The translations under genes and the position numbers were made by a program. Shown here piece by piece: positions 43,436 to 53,340 of a stretch of DNA of 64,000 nt. Under the pieces are notes generated by a model, which did not search any database, was not told the DNA's origin, and saw only the letters and a list, made by a program, of their open reading frames with translations. How positions within the stretch are numbered: the first letter of the stretch is position 1; the number at the start of each line of letters is the position of its first letter. Source of the DNA: Pseudogemmobacter hezensis (GTDB lineage Bacteria; Pseudomonadota; Alphaproteobacteria; Rhodobacterales; Rhodobacteraceae); assembly GCF_013155295.1 (NCBI RefSeq), contig NZ_JABJXT010000004.1, forward strand, positions 62,001-126,000, in the 5' to 3' direction.

Positions 43436-43897
43436 ATGATGATCAAAGCTCTTAAAGCCGCCGCTATCGGCGCAACCCTGGCCCTTGGTGCCATTCCCGC
43501 CCTCGCGGAAACTCGTGATCTGGCCCAGGAAGAGGCCAACCGCCAGCTGGTCGTCGGTTTCTACGATAAATTCTTCAACGACCATGACATCAGCGCCGCC
43601 GATGTGGTCGCCGAAGGGTATATCCAGCACAACCCGCATGTGCCCGATGGCAAAGCGCCTTTTGTCGGCTATTTCACCGGCTTCTTTGCTGAAAACCCGC
43701 AGTCGAAGGCAAAGATCGTGCGTTCGGCGGCTGATGGTGATTTGGTCTGGATCCATGTCCATTCCACCAATGGCGAAAGCGATGCAGGCCAGGCGATTGT
43801 CGACATCTTCCGCGTCGAAGACGGCAAGATCATCGAGCATTGGGACGTGATTCAGGACGTCCCGGCCGAGGCCGCCAATCAAAACACCATGTTCTGA
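43436..43897 (+). CDS. Exported SnoaL-like (NTF2-fold) protein
   Basis: 153 residues with a Sec signal peptide (MMIKALKAAAIGATLALGAI, cleavage near PALA-ET). Either of two adjacent ATGs may be used; the second (43439) is better spaced from GAGG. The mature part is a SnoaL-type domain: FYDKFFNDHDISAADVVAEG, YIQHNPHVPDGKAPFVGYF, DLVWIHVHSTNGE, IVDIFRVEDGKIIEHWDVIQ. The IEHWDVIQ ending is the family hallmark. Function unknown; likely a periplasmic partner of the redox unit. Confidence 0.85.
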   Translation: MMIKALKAAAIGATLALGAIPALAETRDLAQEEANRQLVVGFYDKFFNDHDISAADVVAEGYIQHNPHVPDGKAPFVGYFTGFFAENPQSKAKIVRSAADGDLVWIHVHSTNGESDAGQAIVDIFRVEDGKIIEHWDVIQDVPAEAANQNTMF

Positions 43898-43919
43898 GCA
43901 AGACTTGCAACAGTCTGGC

Positions 43920-43946
43920 GGCAGGGGCGGATCATGCGCCCCTGCC
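43920..43946 (+). terminator. Stem-loop terminator after SnoaL-like gene
   Basis: A perfect 10-bp stem GGCAGGGGCG / CGCCCCTGCC with a 7-nt loop begins 22 bases past the stop. The following bases are only modestly T-rich. Confidence 0.7.
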
Positions 43947-44146
43947 ACAATTTGCGGCCCCGCAACCGCGCCGCGACATCCATCTCTGGCATATCCCTCT
44001 GGTTTCACGCTAAACTTCGGCGCGACGGAGAAATCCGGCCGCAACGTATAAAGAATGCCCCAACCGCCCGCCTGCCAGCCGCCCCTCTGATCGCCAGCAG
44101 CATGATTTCCCGGGGCATTTGCCACAAACCCGACCGGAGACACTGA

Positions 44147-45325
44147 ATGCGCCGCTCGCTGCTGATCGTCCTTTTCCTGCTGGCATCGGGGGGACTGGCC
44201 TGGGCCGGGTGGCGGGCCTCGCAATCGGGTCAGGCCGAGGCGCTGGCCCCGGAAACGGTGGCGGTGCGCAAAGGCGCGATCCGCCAGACGGTGCGGGCGA
44301 CGGGCGTGATCGAGGCGGCAAGCCTGGTCTCGGTGGGGGCGCAGGTCGGCGGGCAGATCCAGTCGCTTCCGGTGCAACTGGGCCAGCAGCTGGCGGCGGG
44401 TGACCTGGTCGCCCAGATCGACCCCGAGGAACAGCAGACCGATCTTTTGCGCGCCGAGGCCTCGCTGGCGCAGATCGAGGCGCAGATACTCGCGCTGAAG
44501 GCGAATATTTCCGAAGCCGACAAGGCGCTGACCCGCCAGCGCCAGCTGAGCGAGCGCGGCCTTGCCACCCTGAAAGACCTGGAACCCGCGGAGGCGCAGC
44601 TGGATGTCACCCGCGCCAATCTGAAATCCGCCGAGGCGCAGCGCAACCAGGCCGAACTGTCGGTGCAATCGGCCCGTATCGCGCTTGAACGCACGCGGAT
44701 CACCGCCCCCGCCGCCGGAACCGTGGTCGCGGTCGTCTCGCGTGAGGGGCAGACGCTGAACGCAAACCAGTCCAGCCCGACGGTGATCAAACTGGCCGAT
44801 CTGAACACGATGGTTGTCACCACCGAGATTTCAGAGGCCGATGTGATCCATATCCGCCCCGGCCAGAAGGCCAGCTTTACCCTGGCGGGGGCCCCCGATA
44901 TGCGTTTTGAGGCAGTCTTGCGCGGGGTGGAACCCGCCCCCGCCTCGATTGCGACCGCCGATAAGGTGGATACCGGAAAGGCGATTTATTACAACGCCTT
45001 GCTGGACGTTCCTAACCCCGAAGGGCTGCTGCGGATCGGCATGTCGGCTGAGGTCTCGATCGAACTGGCCTCTGCCGATGATGCGCTTTTGATCCCGGCC
45101 TCTGCGCTGATCCGCGACCAGGAGGGCCGCGCGGCGGTCGAAATCTGGCTGCCCGCCCGGGCCACGACGGAACGCCGCGCGATCGAGACCGGCATCATCA
45201 CCACCCATGACATCTCTGTCCTCTCGGGGCTTGCCGAGGGCGATCTGATCGTCACCAGCGGCCAGATGGGCAGCCAGACGGGCAGCGGCGCGGGGCGTCC
45301 GCGCCCCGCAATGGGCCTGTTCTGA
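44147..45325 (+). CDS. MacA-like periplasmic adaptor (membrane fusion) protein
   Basis: 392 residues. One N-terminal membrane anchor (LLIVLFLLASGGLAWAGW), then a barrel-sandwich domain (VSVGAQVGGQIQSLPVQLGQ), a coiled-coil hairpin of about 100 residues (LAQIEAQILALKANISEADK onward, heptad-like), TAPAAGTVVAVVSREGQTLN returning lipoyl half, and beta-barrel/MP domains. It bridges an inner-membrane MacB transporter to an outer-membrane channel. The macB-like gene follows after 9 bases. No TolC-type gene is in the window. Confidence 0.9.
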   Translation: MRRSLLIVLFLLASGGLAWAGWRASQSGQAEALAPETVAVRKGAIRQTVRATGVIEAASLVSVGAQVGGQIQSLPVQLGQQLAAGDLVAQIDPEEQQTDLLRAEASLAQIEAQILALKANISEADKALTRQRQLSERGLATLKDLEPAEAQLDVTRANLKSAEAQRNQAELSVQSARIALERTRITAPAAGTVVAVVSREGQTLNANQSSPTVIKLADLNTMVVTTEISEADVIHIRPGQKASFTLAGAPDMRFEAVLRGVEPAPASIATADKVDTGKAIYYNALLDVPNPEGLLRIGMSAEVSIELASADDALLIPASALIRDQEGRAAVEIWLPARATTERRAIETGIITTHDISVLSGLAEGDLIVTSGQMGSQTGSGAGRPRPAMGLF

Positions 45326-45334
45326 GGCCTGGTC

Positions 45335-47299
45335 ATGAGCGTTTCCCCCAATCCGCCCCCGCCGAAGCCGCCGCTGATCGAGTTGCGCGGCCTGATCCGC
45401 CGTTTCACCTCGGGCGATGAAGAGCTGACGGTGCTGCATGGCATCGACCTGACCATCCGGCGCGGCGAAATGGTGGCGATCATCGGCACCTCTGGTTCTG
45501 GCAAATCGACGCTGATGAATATCATCGGCTGCCTCGACCGCCCCTCTGGCGGGCAATATCTTTATGATGGCCAGGATGTAGGTGCGCTGGATGAGGCGGG
45601 CCGGGCCCGTCTGCGCCGCGCGCATTTCGGCTTTATTTTCCAGCGGTATCAGCTGCTTCCCGATCTGGATGCGATCAGCAATGTCGAGGTGCCGGCGGTC
45701 TATGCCGGGGCCGGGCGGGGCGAGCGTCGCCTGCGGGCGCGTGATCTTTTGCAACGCCTTGGCCTGGGGCAGCGGCTGGATCACCGCCCGAATGCGCTGT
45801 CGGGGGGGCAGCAGCAGCGGGTCTCGGTCGCGCGGGCGCTGATGAACGGCGGCGAGGTGATCCTGGCGGATGAGCCAACGGGCGCGCTTGACAGCCGTTC
45901 AGGCCAGGAATTGCTTACGCTGCTGGATGAGCTGCACGCCGCAGGCCATACGATCATCATCGTCACCCATGACCGCGAGGTTGCCGCCCGCGCAGGCCGG
46001 GTGATCGAGATGCGCGACGGCCAGGTGATCGCCGATACCATCAACCGCGCCCCGCCGCCAGAACCCGCCCCCCCCGCCGCCACGCCGGAAGGGCATGGGC
46101 TGTTCGCCCGTCTGGGCCGGGTGCGCGAGGCCTGGGCCATGGCCTTCAGCGCCCTGAAAGCGCATCCGATGCGCAGTTTCCTGACCATGCTGGGGATCAT
46201 TATCGGCATTGCCTCGGTGGTCTCGGTGGTGGCGCTTGGCACCGGGTCACGCGAAAAGGTGCTGGAACAGATCTCGGCGCTTGGCACCAATACGGTGACG
46301 GTGCGGCCCGGATCCGGCTTTGGGGATCGGCGGGCGGATGCGGTGCGCTCGCTGGTTTCGGCCGATGCCGATGCGATTGCGGCAGCGCCCTTTGCGGTTT
46401 CGGTCTCGCCCGAAATCAGCTCCAGCGGGCTGGCCAGCCGGGGGGCGGTGTCGATGACGGCCTCGGTCACCGGGGTCGGCCCCGAGTTTTTCGACGCCGA
46501 GGGGCTGCGCCTGTCGCGTGGATCGCTGCTGAACCGCCATCAGGTTGCCACGGCGGCGCAGGTGGTGGTTTTGAACGAGGCGGCGGTGAAAACCTTCTTC
46601 CCGGGCGGTGAGAATCCGCTGGGCCAAAGCCTGCGCCTTGACCGCATGCCCGCCGAGGTGATCGGGGTAATCGCCGATGACGGCTTCGGTGCCTCAAGTC
46701 CGCGCTTTTTCGTGCCCCATACCACGGTTACAAAACGCATCAACGGCCAGAACTGGGCGCATGAGATTTTGGTGCGCTTCCGCGATGATATCCCCCGCGC
46801 AGAGGCCGAGGCCGCGATTGAAGAGCTGCTGATCCGCCGCCATGGCAAGAAGGATTTCTTCATGACCAGCTCGGCTGCGATGCAGGAAAGCCTGGATGCG
46901 ACCACGCGCACCCTGACCATGCTGATCTCGTCGATTGCGGTGATCTCCCTGGTCGTTGGCGGCATCGGCGTGATGAATATCATGCTGGCCTCTGTGACCG
47001 AGCGCACCCGGGAAATCGGCGTGCGCATGGCGGTGGGGGCGCGGCGCTCTGACATCGTGGCGCAGTTCCTGATGGAGGCGGTGGCGGTCTGCCTGACCGG
47101 CGGGCTGATCGGGATTGCGCTGGCGCTTGGCGGCGGCGCGGTGATGGGTGTCTTGCAGGAAGAGATCCGGCTGTCCTATTCGACGGCGGCGGTCCTGATC
47201 GCCTGCCTTTCGTCCAGCGTGATCGGCATCGCCTTTGGCTATCTGCCCGCAAGGGCGGCGGCGCGGCTGGATCCGGTGGTGGCGCTGGCCAGGGACTGA
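45335..47299 (+). CDS. MacB-like ABC efflux transporter (fused ATPase and permease)
   Basis: 654 residues, full MacB length. ATPase half: Walker A GTSGSGKSTLMN, signature LSGGQQQRVSVARALMN, Walker B VILADEPTGALDS, THD switch. Permease half: one helix near residue 290 (MRSFLTMLGIIIGIASVVSV), a large periplasmic domain, then three C-terminal helices (IAVISLVVGGIGVMNIMLAS etc.). With the adaptor it would extrude macrolides, peptides, haem precursors or lipids; the substrate is not visible. Confidence 0.92.
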   Translation: MSVSPNPPPPKPPLIELRGLIRRFTSGDEELTVLHGIDLTIRRGEMVAIIGTSGSGKSTLMNIIGCLDRPSGGQYLYDGQDVGALDEAGRARLRRAHFGFIFQRYQLLPDLDAISNVEVPAVYAGAGRGERRLRARDLLQRLGLGQRLDHRPNALSGGQQQRVSVARALMNGGEVILADEPTGALDSRSGQELLTLLDELHAAGHTIIIVTHDREVAARAGRVIEMRDGQVIADTINRAPPPEPAPPAATPEGHGLFARLGRVREAWAMAFSALKAHPMRSFLTMLGIIIGIASVVSVVALGTGSREKVLEQISALGTNTVTVRPGSGFGDRRADAVRSLVSADADAIAAAPFAVSVSPEISSSGLASRGAVSMTASVTGVGPEFFDAEGLRLSRGSLLNRHQVATAAQVVVLNEAAVKTFFPGGENPLGQSLRLDRMPAEVIGVIADDGFGASSPRFFVPHTTVTKRINGQNWAHEILVRFRDDIPRAEAEAAIEELLIRRHGKKDFFMTSSAAMQESLDATTRTLTMLISSIAVISLVVGGIGVMNIMLASVTERTREIGVRMAVGARRSDIVAQFLMEAVAVCLTGGLIGIALALGGGAVMGVLQEEIRLSYSTAAVLIACLSSSVIGIAFGYLPARAAARLDPVVALARD

Positions 47300-47343
47300 C
47301 AAGGCGGCATCGCCCCGCTATGTCAGCGTAAACCCTTGCCGAG

Positions 47344-48249
47344 ATGAGCGCACCCGTGACCAGCCGCGACACCGAAGATCACCATCCCGCGCCCGGCGCG
47401 GCGCTTTGGCCGCTGTTGTTTGTTCTGCTCTGGAGCACCGGGTTCATCGGCGCCCGTTACGGCCTGCCCTATGCGCCGCCGCTGACCTTTCTGGCGCTGC
47501 GCTATGCGATTGTGATCGTGATCATGCTGGCGGTTGTCGTGCTGGCCCGCGCCCCCTGGCCCGGATCGCGCCGCGCCGTGGGGCATATCGCGGTCTCGGG
47601 CCTTTTGATCCATGGCGTCTATCTGGGCGGCGTTTTCATCGCCATCGACCACGGCCTGCCTGCGGGCGTCACGGCGCTGGTGGTGGGGGTGCAGCCGTTG
47701 ATCACCGCGCTGCTGGCGGGCTGGCTGTTTGCTGAACGGGTCAGCCCCCGGCAATGGCTGGGGCTTGGCCTGGGGTTCCTCGGCGTGGCGCTGGTGGTGC
47801 AGACGAAGATCACCGCTTTCGCGGCAGAGCAGGTCTGGATGATGCTGCTGCCTGCGGTGGTGGCGCTTTTGGGGATCACGGCGGGCACGCTTTATCAAAA
47901 GCGCTTTTGCCCGGCCTTTGATCTGCGCAGCGGGGCGGTGATCCAGTATCTGCCCTGTCTGATCGGCACCGCTCTGCTGGCGCTGGCCTTTGAGGATATG
48001 GTGATCGACTGGAGCGCCGATCTGATCTTCGCCCTTGCCTGGCTGGTTCTGGTGCTGTCGATCGGGGCGATTTCGCTTCTGAACATGCTGATCAGCCGGG
48101 GCAGCGCGGTCAATCTGGCCCGGCTGTTCTATCTGACCCCGGTCTCGACCGCGCTGATCGCCTGGGCGATGTTTGATGAGAGGCTGGGGCCGGTGGCCCT
48201 GGCGGGAATGGGGCTTGCTGCCAGTGGGGTCTGGCTGGCGCGGCGCTGA
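47344..48249 (+). CDS. DMT-family (EamA) transporter
   Basis: 301 residues with ten hydrophobic helices in two EamA repeats. The first begins LLFVLLWSTGFIGARYGLPY and PLTFLALRYAIVIV; the second LLPAVVALLGITAGTLYQKR. It is an inner-membrane exporter or importer of small metabolites (amino acids, nucleosides, etc.). It is convergent with the TmoW-like gene, stops 10 bases apart. Substrate unknown. Confidence 0.88.
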   Translation: MSAPVTSRDTEDHHPAPGAALWPLLFVLLWSTGFIGARYGLPYAPPLTFLALRYAIVIVIMLAVVVLARAPWPGSRRAVGHIAVSGLLIHGVYLGGVFIAIDHGLPAGVTALVVGVQPLITALLAGWLFAERVSPRQWLGLGLGFLGVALVVQTKITAFAAEQVWMMLLPAVVALLGITAGTLYQKRFCPAFDLRSGAVIQYLPCLIGTALLALAFEDMVIDWSADLIFALAWLVLVLSIGAISLLNMLISRGSAVNLARLFYLTPVSTALIAWAMFDERLGPVALAGMGLAASGVWLARR

Positions 48250-48258
48250 TCCGCGCCG

Positions 48259-50202
48259 CTACGCCGCCCGGTTCCGCGACCAGCTGCGGATCAGATGATC
48301 CACCGCCAGGCCCAGGAAGGCCACCGCCAGCCCCAGCACCATGCCCTTGCCCACATCACTGGCGGAAAGCGCGCGCTGCAGCTCCTGGCCCAGGTCCTGG
48401 GTGCCGATAAAGGCCGCGATGATCACCATGAACAGCGAGAACATCACCGACTGGTTCACCCCCACCATCATCACCGGCAGCGCCATCGGCAGCTGCACCT
48501 GCCACAACAGCTGCCGCCTGGTCGCGCCGCTCATCTGCGCGGCCTCGATCAGCTCTGGTGCGACGCCGCGCAGGCCCAGCGTGGTGTAGCGGATCAGTGG
48601 CACGGCGGCAAAGGTCACCACCGCCATCACCACCGCCACGTCATTGACGCCAAACAGCATCACGACCGGGATCAGATAGATAAAGCTGGGGAAGGTCTGC
48701 AGCGTGTCACAGATCAGCAGCATCCTTTGCGCCCGGGCCTCGCCCCGCGCGGCCCAGATGCCCAGCGGAAAGCCGATCAGCGCCGCAAGGCAGACCGAGA
48801 AGCCGACCATATAGACGGTGATCATCGCCCTGTCCCACCAGCCTGAAACCGCAATCAGCGCGATAAAGCCGCCAACCACCAGCGCAGAGCGCCAGCCGCC
48901 GATGGCCCAGCCCGCCGCAGCCACCGCCAGCAAGATCGCGCTGAAGGGCAGGAACTGGATCGCATCGCGCAGCGGAATCAGCACCCATGTAATCAGGAAC
49001 CAGCGCAGCCAGGTGGTCAGCGGATCGACCAGCCGGATCACCTGATCCATCACCAGATCAATCGGGGCCGCGATGCTGAGCGCCTCACGCCGTGGCACCT
49101 GCGCGAGGATCGGGAAGATCTGCGCCAGCGCAAAGGCCAGCACCACCGCCAGCGCCCAGGCCAGCAGCACCGGATGGCGCTGCCACCATCTCAGCCCCCC
49201 GGCATGGTGCTGCGGCTGGCGCATCGCCCAGGCCCGGGTCAGCCGGTCCAGCACCACGGCGATCAGCACGATCGTGATGCCGATCTCGACCGAAAGCCCG
49301 ATTTTCAGCGCCTGCAACAATTGCAAAAGTTTCTGCCCAAGGCCCGGCATGCCGATGAAACTGGCCAGCACCACCATCGCCAGGCATTGCATGATCACCT
49401 GATTGACGCCGACCAGGATCTCTGTCCGCGCGGTCGGCAGCCGCACTTTGCGCAGCAGCTGAAAGGGCGTAGCCCCCCCCATCCGCCCTGCCTCGACCAC
49501 CTCATCGGGCACTTTGGCCAGGCCAAGCGCCGTCATGCGGATCATCGGCGGCACCGAGAAGATGATCGTCACAATCGCGCCTGCCTTCGGCCCGACGCCG
49601 ATAAACACCACGACCGGGATCATATAGGCGAAATGCGGCAGGCTTTGCGCGATGTTGAGCACCGGATCCAGCACCCGCGCCACCAGCCGGAAGCGCCAGG
49701 CCGCGATGCCCAACAAAAGCCCCGTTACAATCGAAAAGGGCGCGGCGACCGCGATCACCGAAAGCGTCTCCATCGCCCATTGCCATTGGCCCATCACCGC
49801 GATCCAGGTGAAGGTGCCGCCTGCCAGCACGGCCAGCCGCCAGCCACCCAGCCAGGCCCCAAGCGCCGCCATAGTAATCGCCACTACCGACCAGGGCAGC
49901 GGCCCCAGCCTGGGCCAGCGGCTCTTGCCGTAAAGAATATTCGCAGTCACATCCAGCAGCCATTCCACCATGCCCGCAAAGGCGCGGGTCAATGCCATCA
50001 GCCCCAGATCATCACGCAGAAAGGTAAAGACTGTGTTGACCCAATCGGCGAAGGGCAGGATCAGCCAGTCCGGCGGGCGGATCAGCCCCTCGGGCAGGGC
50101 GGCGCGTGTCAGCACCAGCACAGCGGCAAGGCCGATCAGCAGCATCGCAATCTGCGGGCGCGGCGCGGATTTGGGCAGGCGGATCTGATCTGTCATGCTC
50201 AT
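48259..50202 (-). CDS. tmoW: TMAO/betaine ABC transporter permease with two fused permease domains (TmoW-like)
   Basis: 647 residues, twice a usual ProW. Domain 1 has IAQSLPHFAYMIPVVVFIGV and coupling loop MGGATPFQLLRKVRLPTA; domain 2 has LQTFPSFIYLIPVVMLFGV and MSGATRRQLLWQVQLPMA. One chain thus supplies both halves of the channel. The TMAO-specific importer of marine Rhodobacterales (TmoXVW) is of this type, and the binding protein here strongly resembles TmoX. The ATPase gene overlaps by 4 bases. Symbol by homology; betaine import is the alternative. Confidence 0.82.
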   Translation of the reverse strand: MSMTDQIRLPKSAPRPQIAMLLIGLAAVLVLTRAALPEGLIRPPDWLILPFADWVNTVFTFLRDDLGLMALTRAFAGMVEWLLDVTANILYGKSRWPRLGPLPWSVVAITMAALGAWLGGWRLAVLAGGTFTWIAVMGQWQWAMETLSVIAVAAPFSIVTGLLLGIAAWRFRLVARVLDPVLNIAQSLPHFAYMIPVVVFIGVGPKAGAIVTIIFSVPPMIRMTALGLAKVPDEVVEAGRMGGATPFQLLRKVRLPTARTEILVGVNQVIMQCLAMVVLASFIGMPGLGQKLLQLLQALKIGLSVEIGITIVLIAVVLDRLTRAWAMRQPQHHAGGLRWWQRHPVLLAWALAVVLAFALAQIFPILAQVPRREALSIAAPIDLVMDQVIRLVDPLTTWLRWFLITWVLIPLRDAIQFLPFSAILLAVAAAGWAIGGWRSALVVGGFIALIAVSGWWDRAMITVYMVGFSVCLAALIGFPLGIWAARGEARAQRMLLICDTLQTFPSFIYLIPVVMLFGVNDVAVVMAVVTFAAVPLIRYTTLGLRGVAPELIEAAQMSGATRRQLLWQVQLPMALPVMMVGVNQSVMFSLFMVIIAAFIGTQDLGQELQRALSASDVGKGMVLGLAVAFLGLAVDHLIRSWSRNRAA

Positions 50203-51260
50203 GCCGCATCCCCAAGAAGGATGTCGAGGGCGCGGGCGCGTTCCAGCATCGCGGTCACCCGGCCCGTGTCATCGGCCAGCGGAATCCAGTCGCGGCGATC
50301 ATTGACCAGGCTGCGGGCAAGGCTGCGCAGGGTCTGCCCGCCTGGCAACGCTGCGCCCTCAGTCACCGCACCCGCCGTGACCGCATCGGGCGCCACCCCA
50401 AGGCCAAAGGCGTGCAGCACCCGTGCCCGGTCTATATCGGCGGTAAAGCGGGCGACATATTCGGTGGCCGGGGCCAGCACGATGCGGTCGGGGGTGTCGA
50501 TCTGCTCGACGCGGCCGTCCTTCATGATGGCGATGCGGTCGGCAAGGCGCAAAGCCTCGTCAAAGTCATGGGTGATGAAGATGATGGTCTTTTTCAGCAT
50601 CCCCTTCAGGCGCAAAAACTCATCCTGCATCTCGCGCCGGATCAGCGGGTCCAGCGCCGAGAAGGGCTCGTCGAGGAACCAGATATCGGGTTCCACCGCC
50701 AGGCTGCGGGCGATGCCGATGCGCTGTTGCTGGCCGCCCGACAGCTCACGCGGGAAGTAATTCTCGCGCCCCTGCAGCCCGACCAGCGCCAGCATCTCGC
50801 GGGCGCGGGCGATGCGGGCGGCGCGGGGCTCTCCACGCATCTCCAGCGGAAAAGCCACGTTTTCCAGCGCGTTGCGATTGGGAAGCAGGCCGAAACTTTG
50901 GAAGACCATGCCCATCTTGCGCCGCCTGAGGTCAATCAGCTCGGCCTCGGACAGCTGCGCCAGATTGCGCCCCTCGACGAGAATCTCGCCGGCAGAGATC
51001 TCATTCAGCCGCGACAGGCAGCGCACCAGCGTCGATTTGCCGGAACCCGACAGGCCCATCACCACCAGCATCTCGCCCGCCATGATGTCCAGCGATACGT
51101 CATGGACGGCGCTGACATGGCCATCGATGCGGGCCAGGGGGTCTGCTTTCAGGCGCTCAATCGCGGCCCCGGGCCGGGGGCCGAAGACCTTCCAGACATT
51201 GCGGCACGAAATTACGGGCGGGGTTGCGGTCGCGGGCGGGGCGGTATTTGGCAGGGTCAT
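50199..51260 (-). CDS. tmoV: TMAO/betaine ABC transporter ATP-binding protein (TmoV-like)
   Basis: 353 residues of the ProV type. Walker A GLSGSGKSTLVR, signature LSGGQQQRIGIARSLA, Walker B DIWFLDEPFSALDP, switch His in ITHDFDEALRLA. The insertion before Walker A (GPRPGAAIERLKADPLARID) is typical of ProV. The C-terminal region has a CBS-like regulatory part. It is 82 bases after the binding protein gene and coupled to the permease by a 4-base overlap. Confidence 0.87.
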   Translation of the reverse strand: MTLPNTAPPATATPPVISCRNVWKVFGPRPGAAIERLKADPLARIDGHVSAVHDVSLDIMAGEMLVVMGLSGSGKSTLVRCLSRLNEISAGEILVEGRNLAQLSEAELIDLRRRKMGMVFQSFGLLPNRNALENVAFPLEMRGEPRAARIARAREMLALVGLQGRENYFPRELSGGQQQRIGIARSLAVEPDIWFLDEPFSALDPLIRREMQDEFLRLKGMLKKTIIFITHDFDEALRLADRIAIMKDGRVEQIDTPDRIVLAPATEYVARFTADIDRARVLHAFGLGVAPDAVTAGAVTEGAALPGGQTLRSLARSLVNDRRDWIPLADDTGRVTAMLERARALDILLGDAA

Positions 51261-51342
51261 GCGGCACTCCGGGCTGGAACGGCCCGCACCCGTTTCGCCA
51301 GAGGGGGTGCGGGCCTCAGAGGGTCAGGTCAGGAAAGGCGGC

Positions 51343-53230
<1,888 letters not shown>

Positions 53231-53236
53231 TCCGGG

Positions 53237-53340
53237 GTGCTGATGACCCGCGTTACGGATCGGCGTCATCGGCCCGTGTTGGTGACGCGTGTTGGTGACC
53301 CGTGTTAGCGATCCGTGTTACTGGCCCGCGTCAGCCGCCA
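53237..53340. repeat. 13-bp tandem repeat array between torR and torS ends
   Basis: About eight units of 13 bases (53237, 53250, 53263, 53276, 53289, 53302, 53315, 53328), best copies GTGTTGGTGACGC and GTGTTGGTGACCC, the outer ones diverged. It starts 7 bases after the torR stop and runs into the last codons of torS. Confidence 0.85.

Noticed and set aside
53237-53340. CRISPR array
   Set aside because: Units are contiguous 13-mers without spacers and no cas genes are present; it is a tandem repeat.
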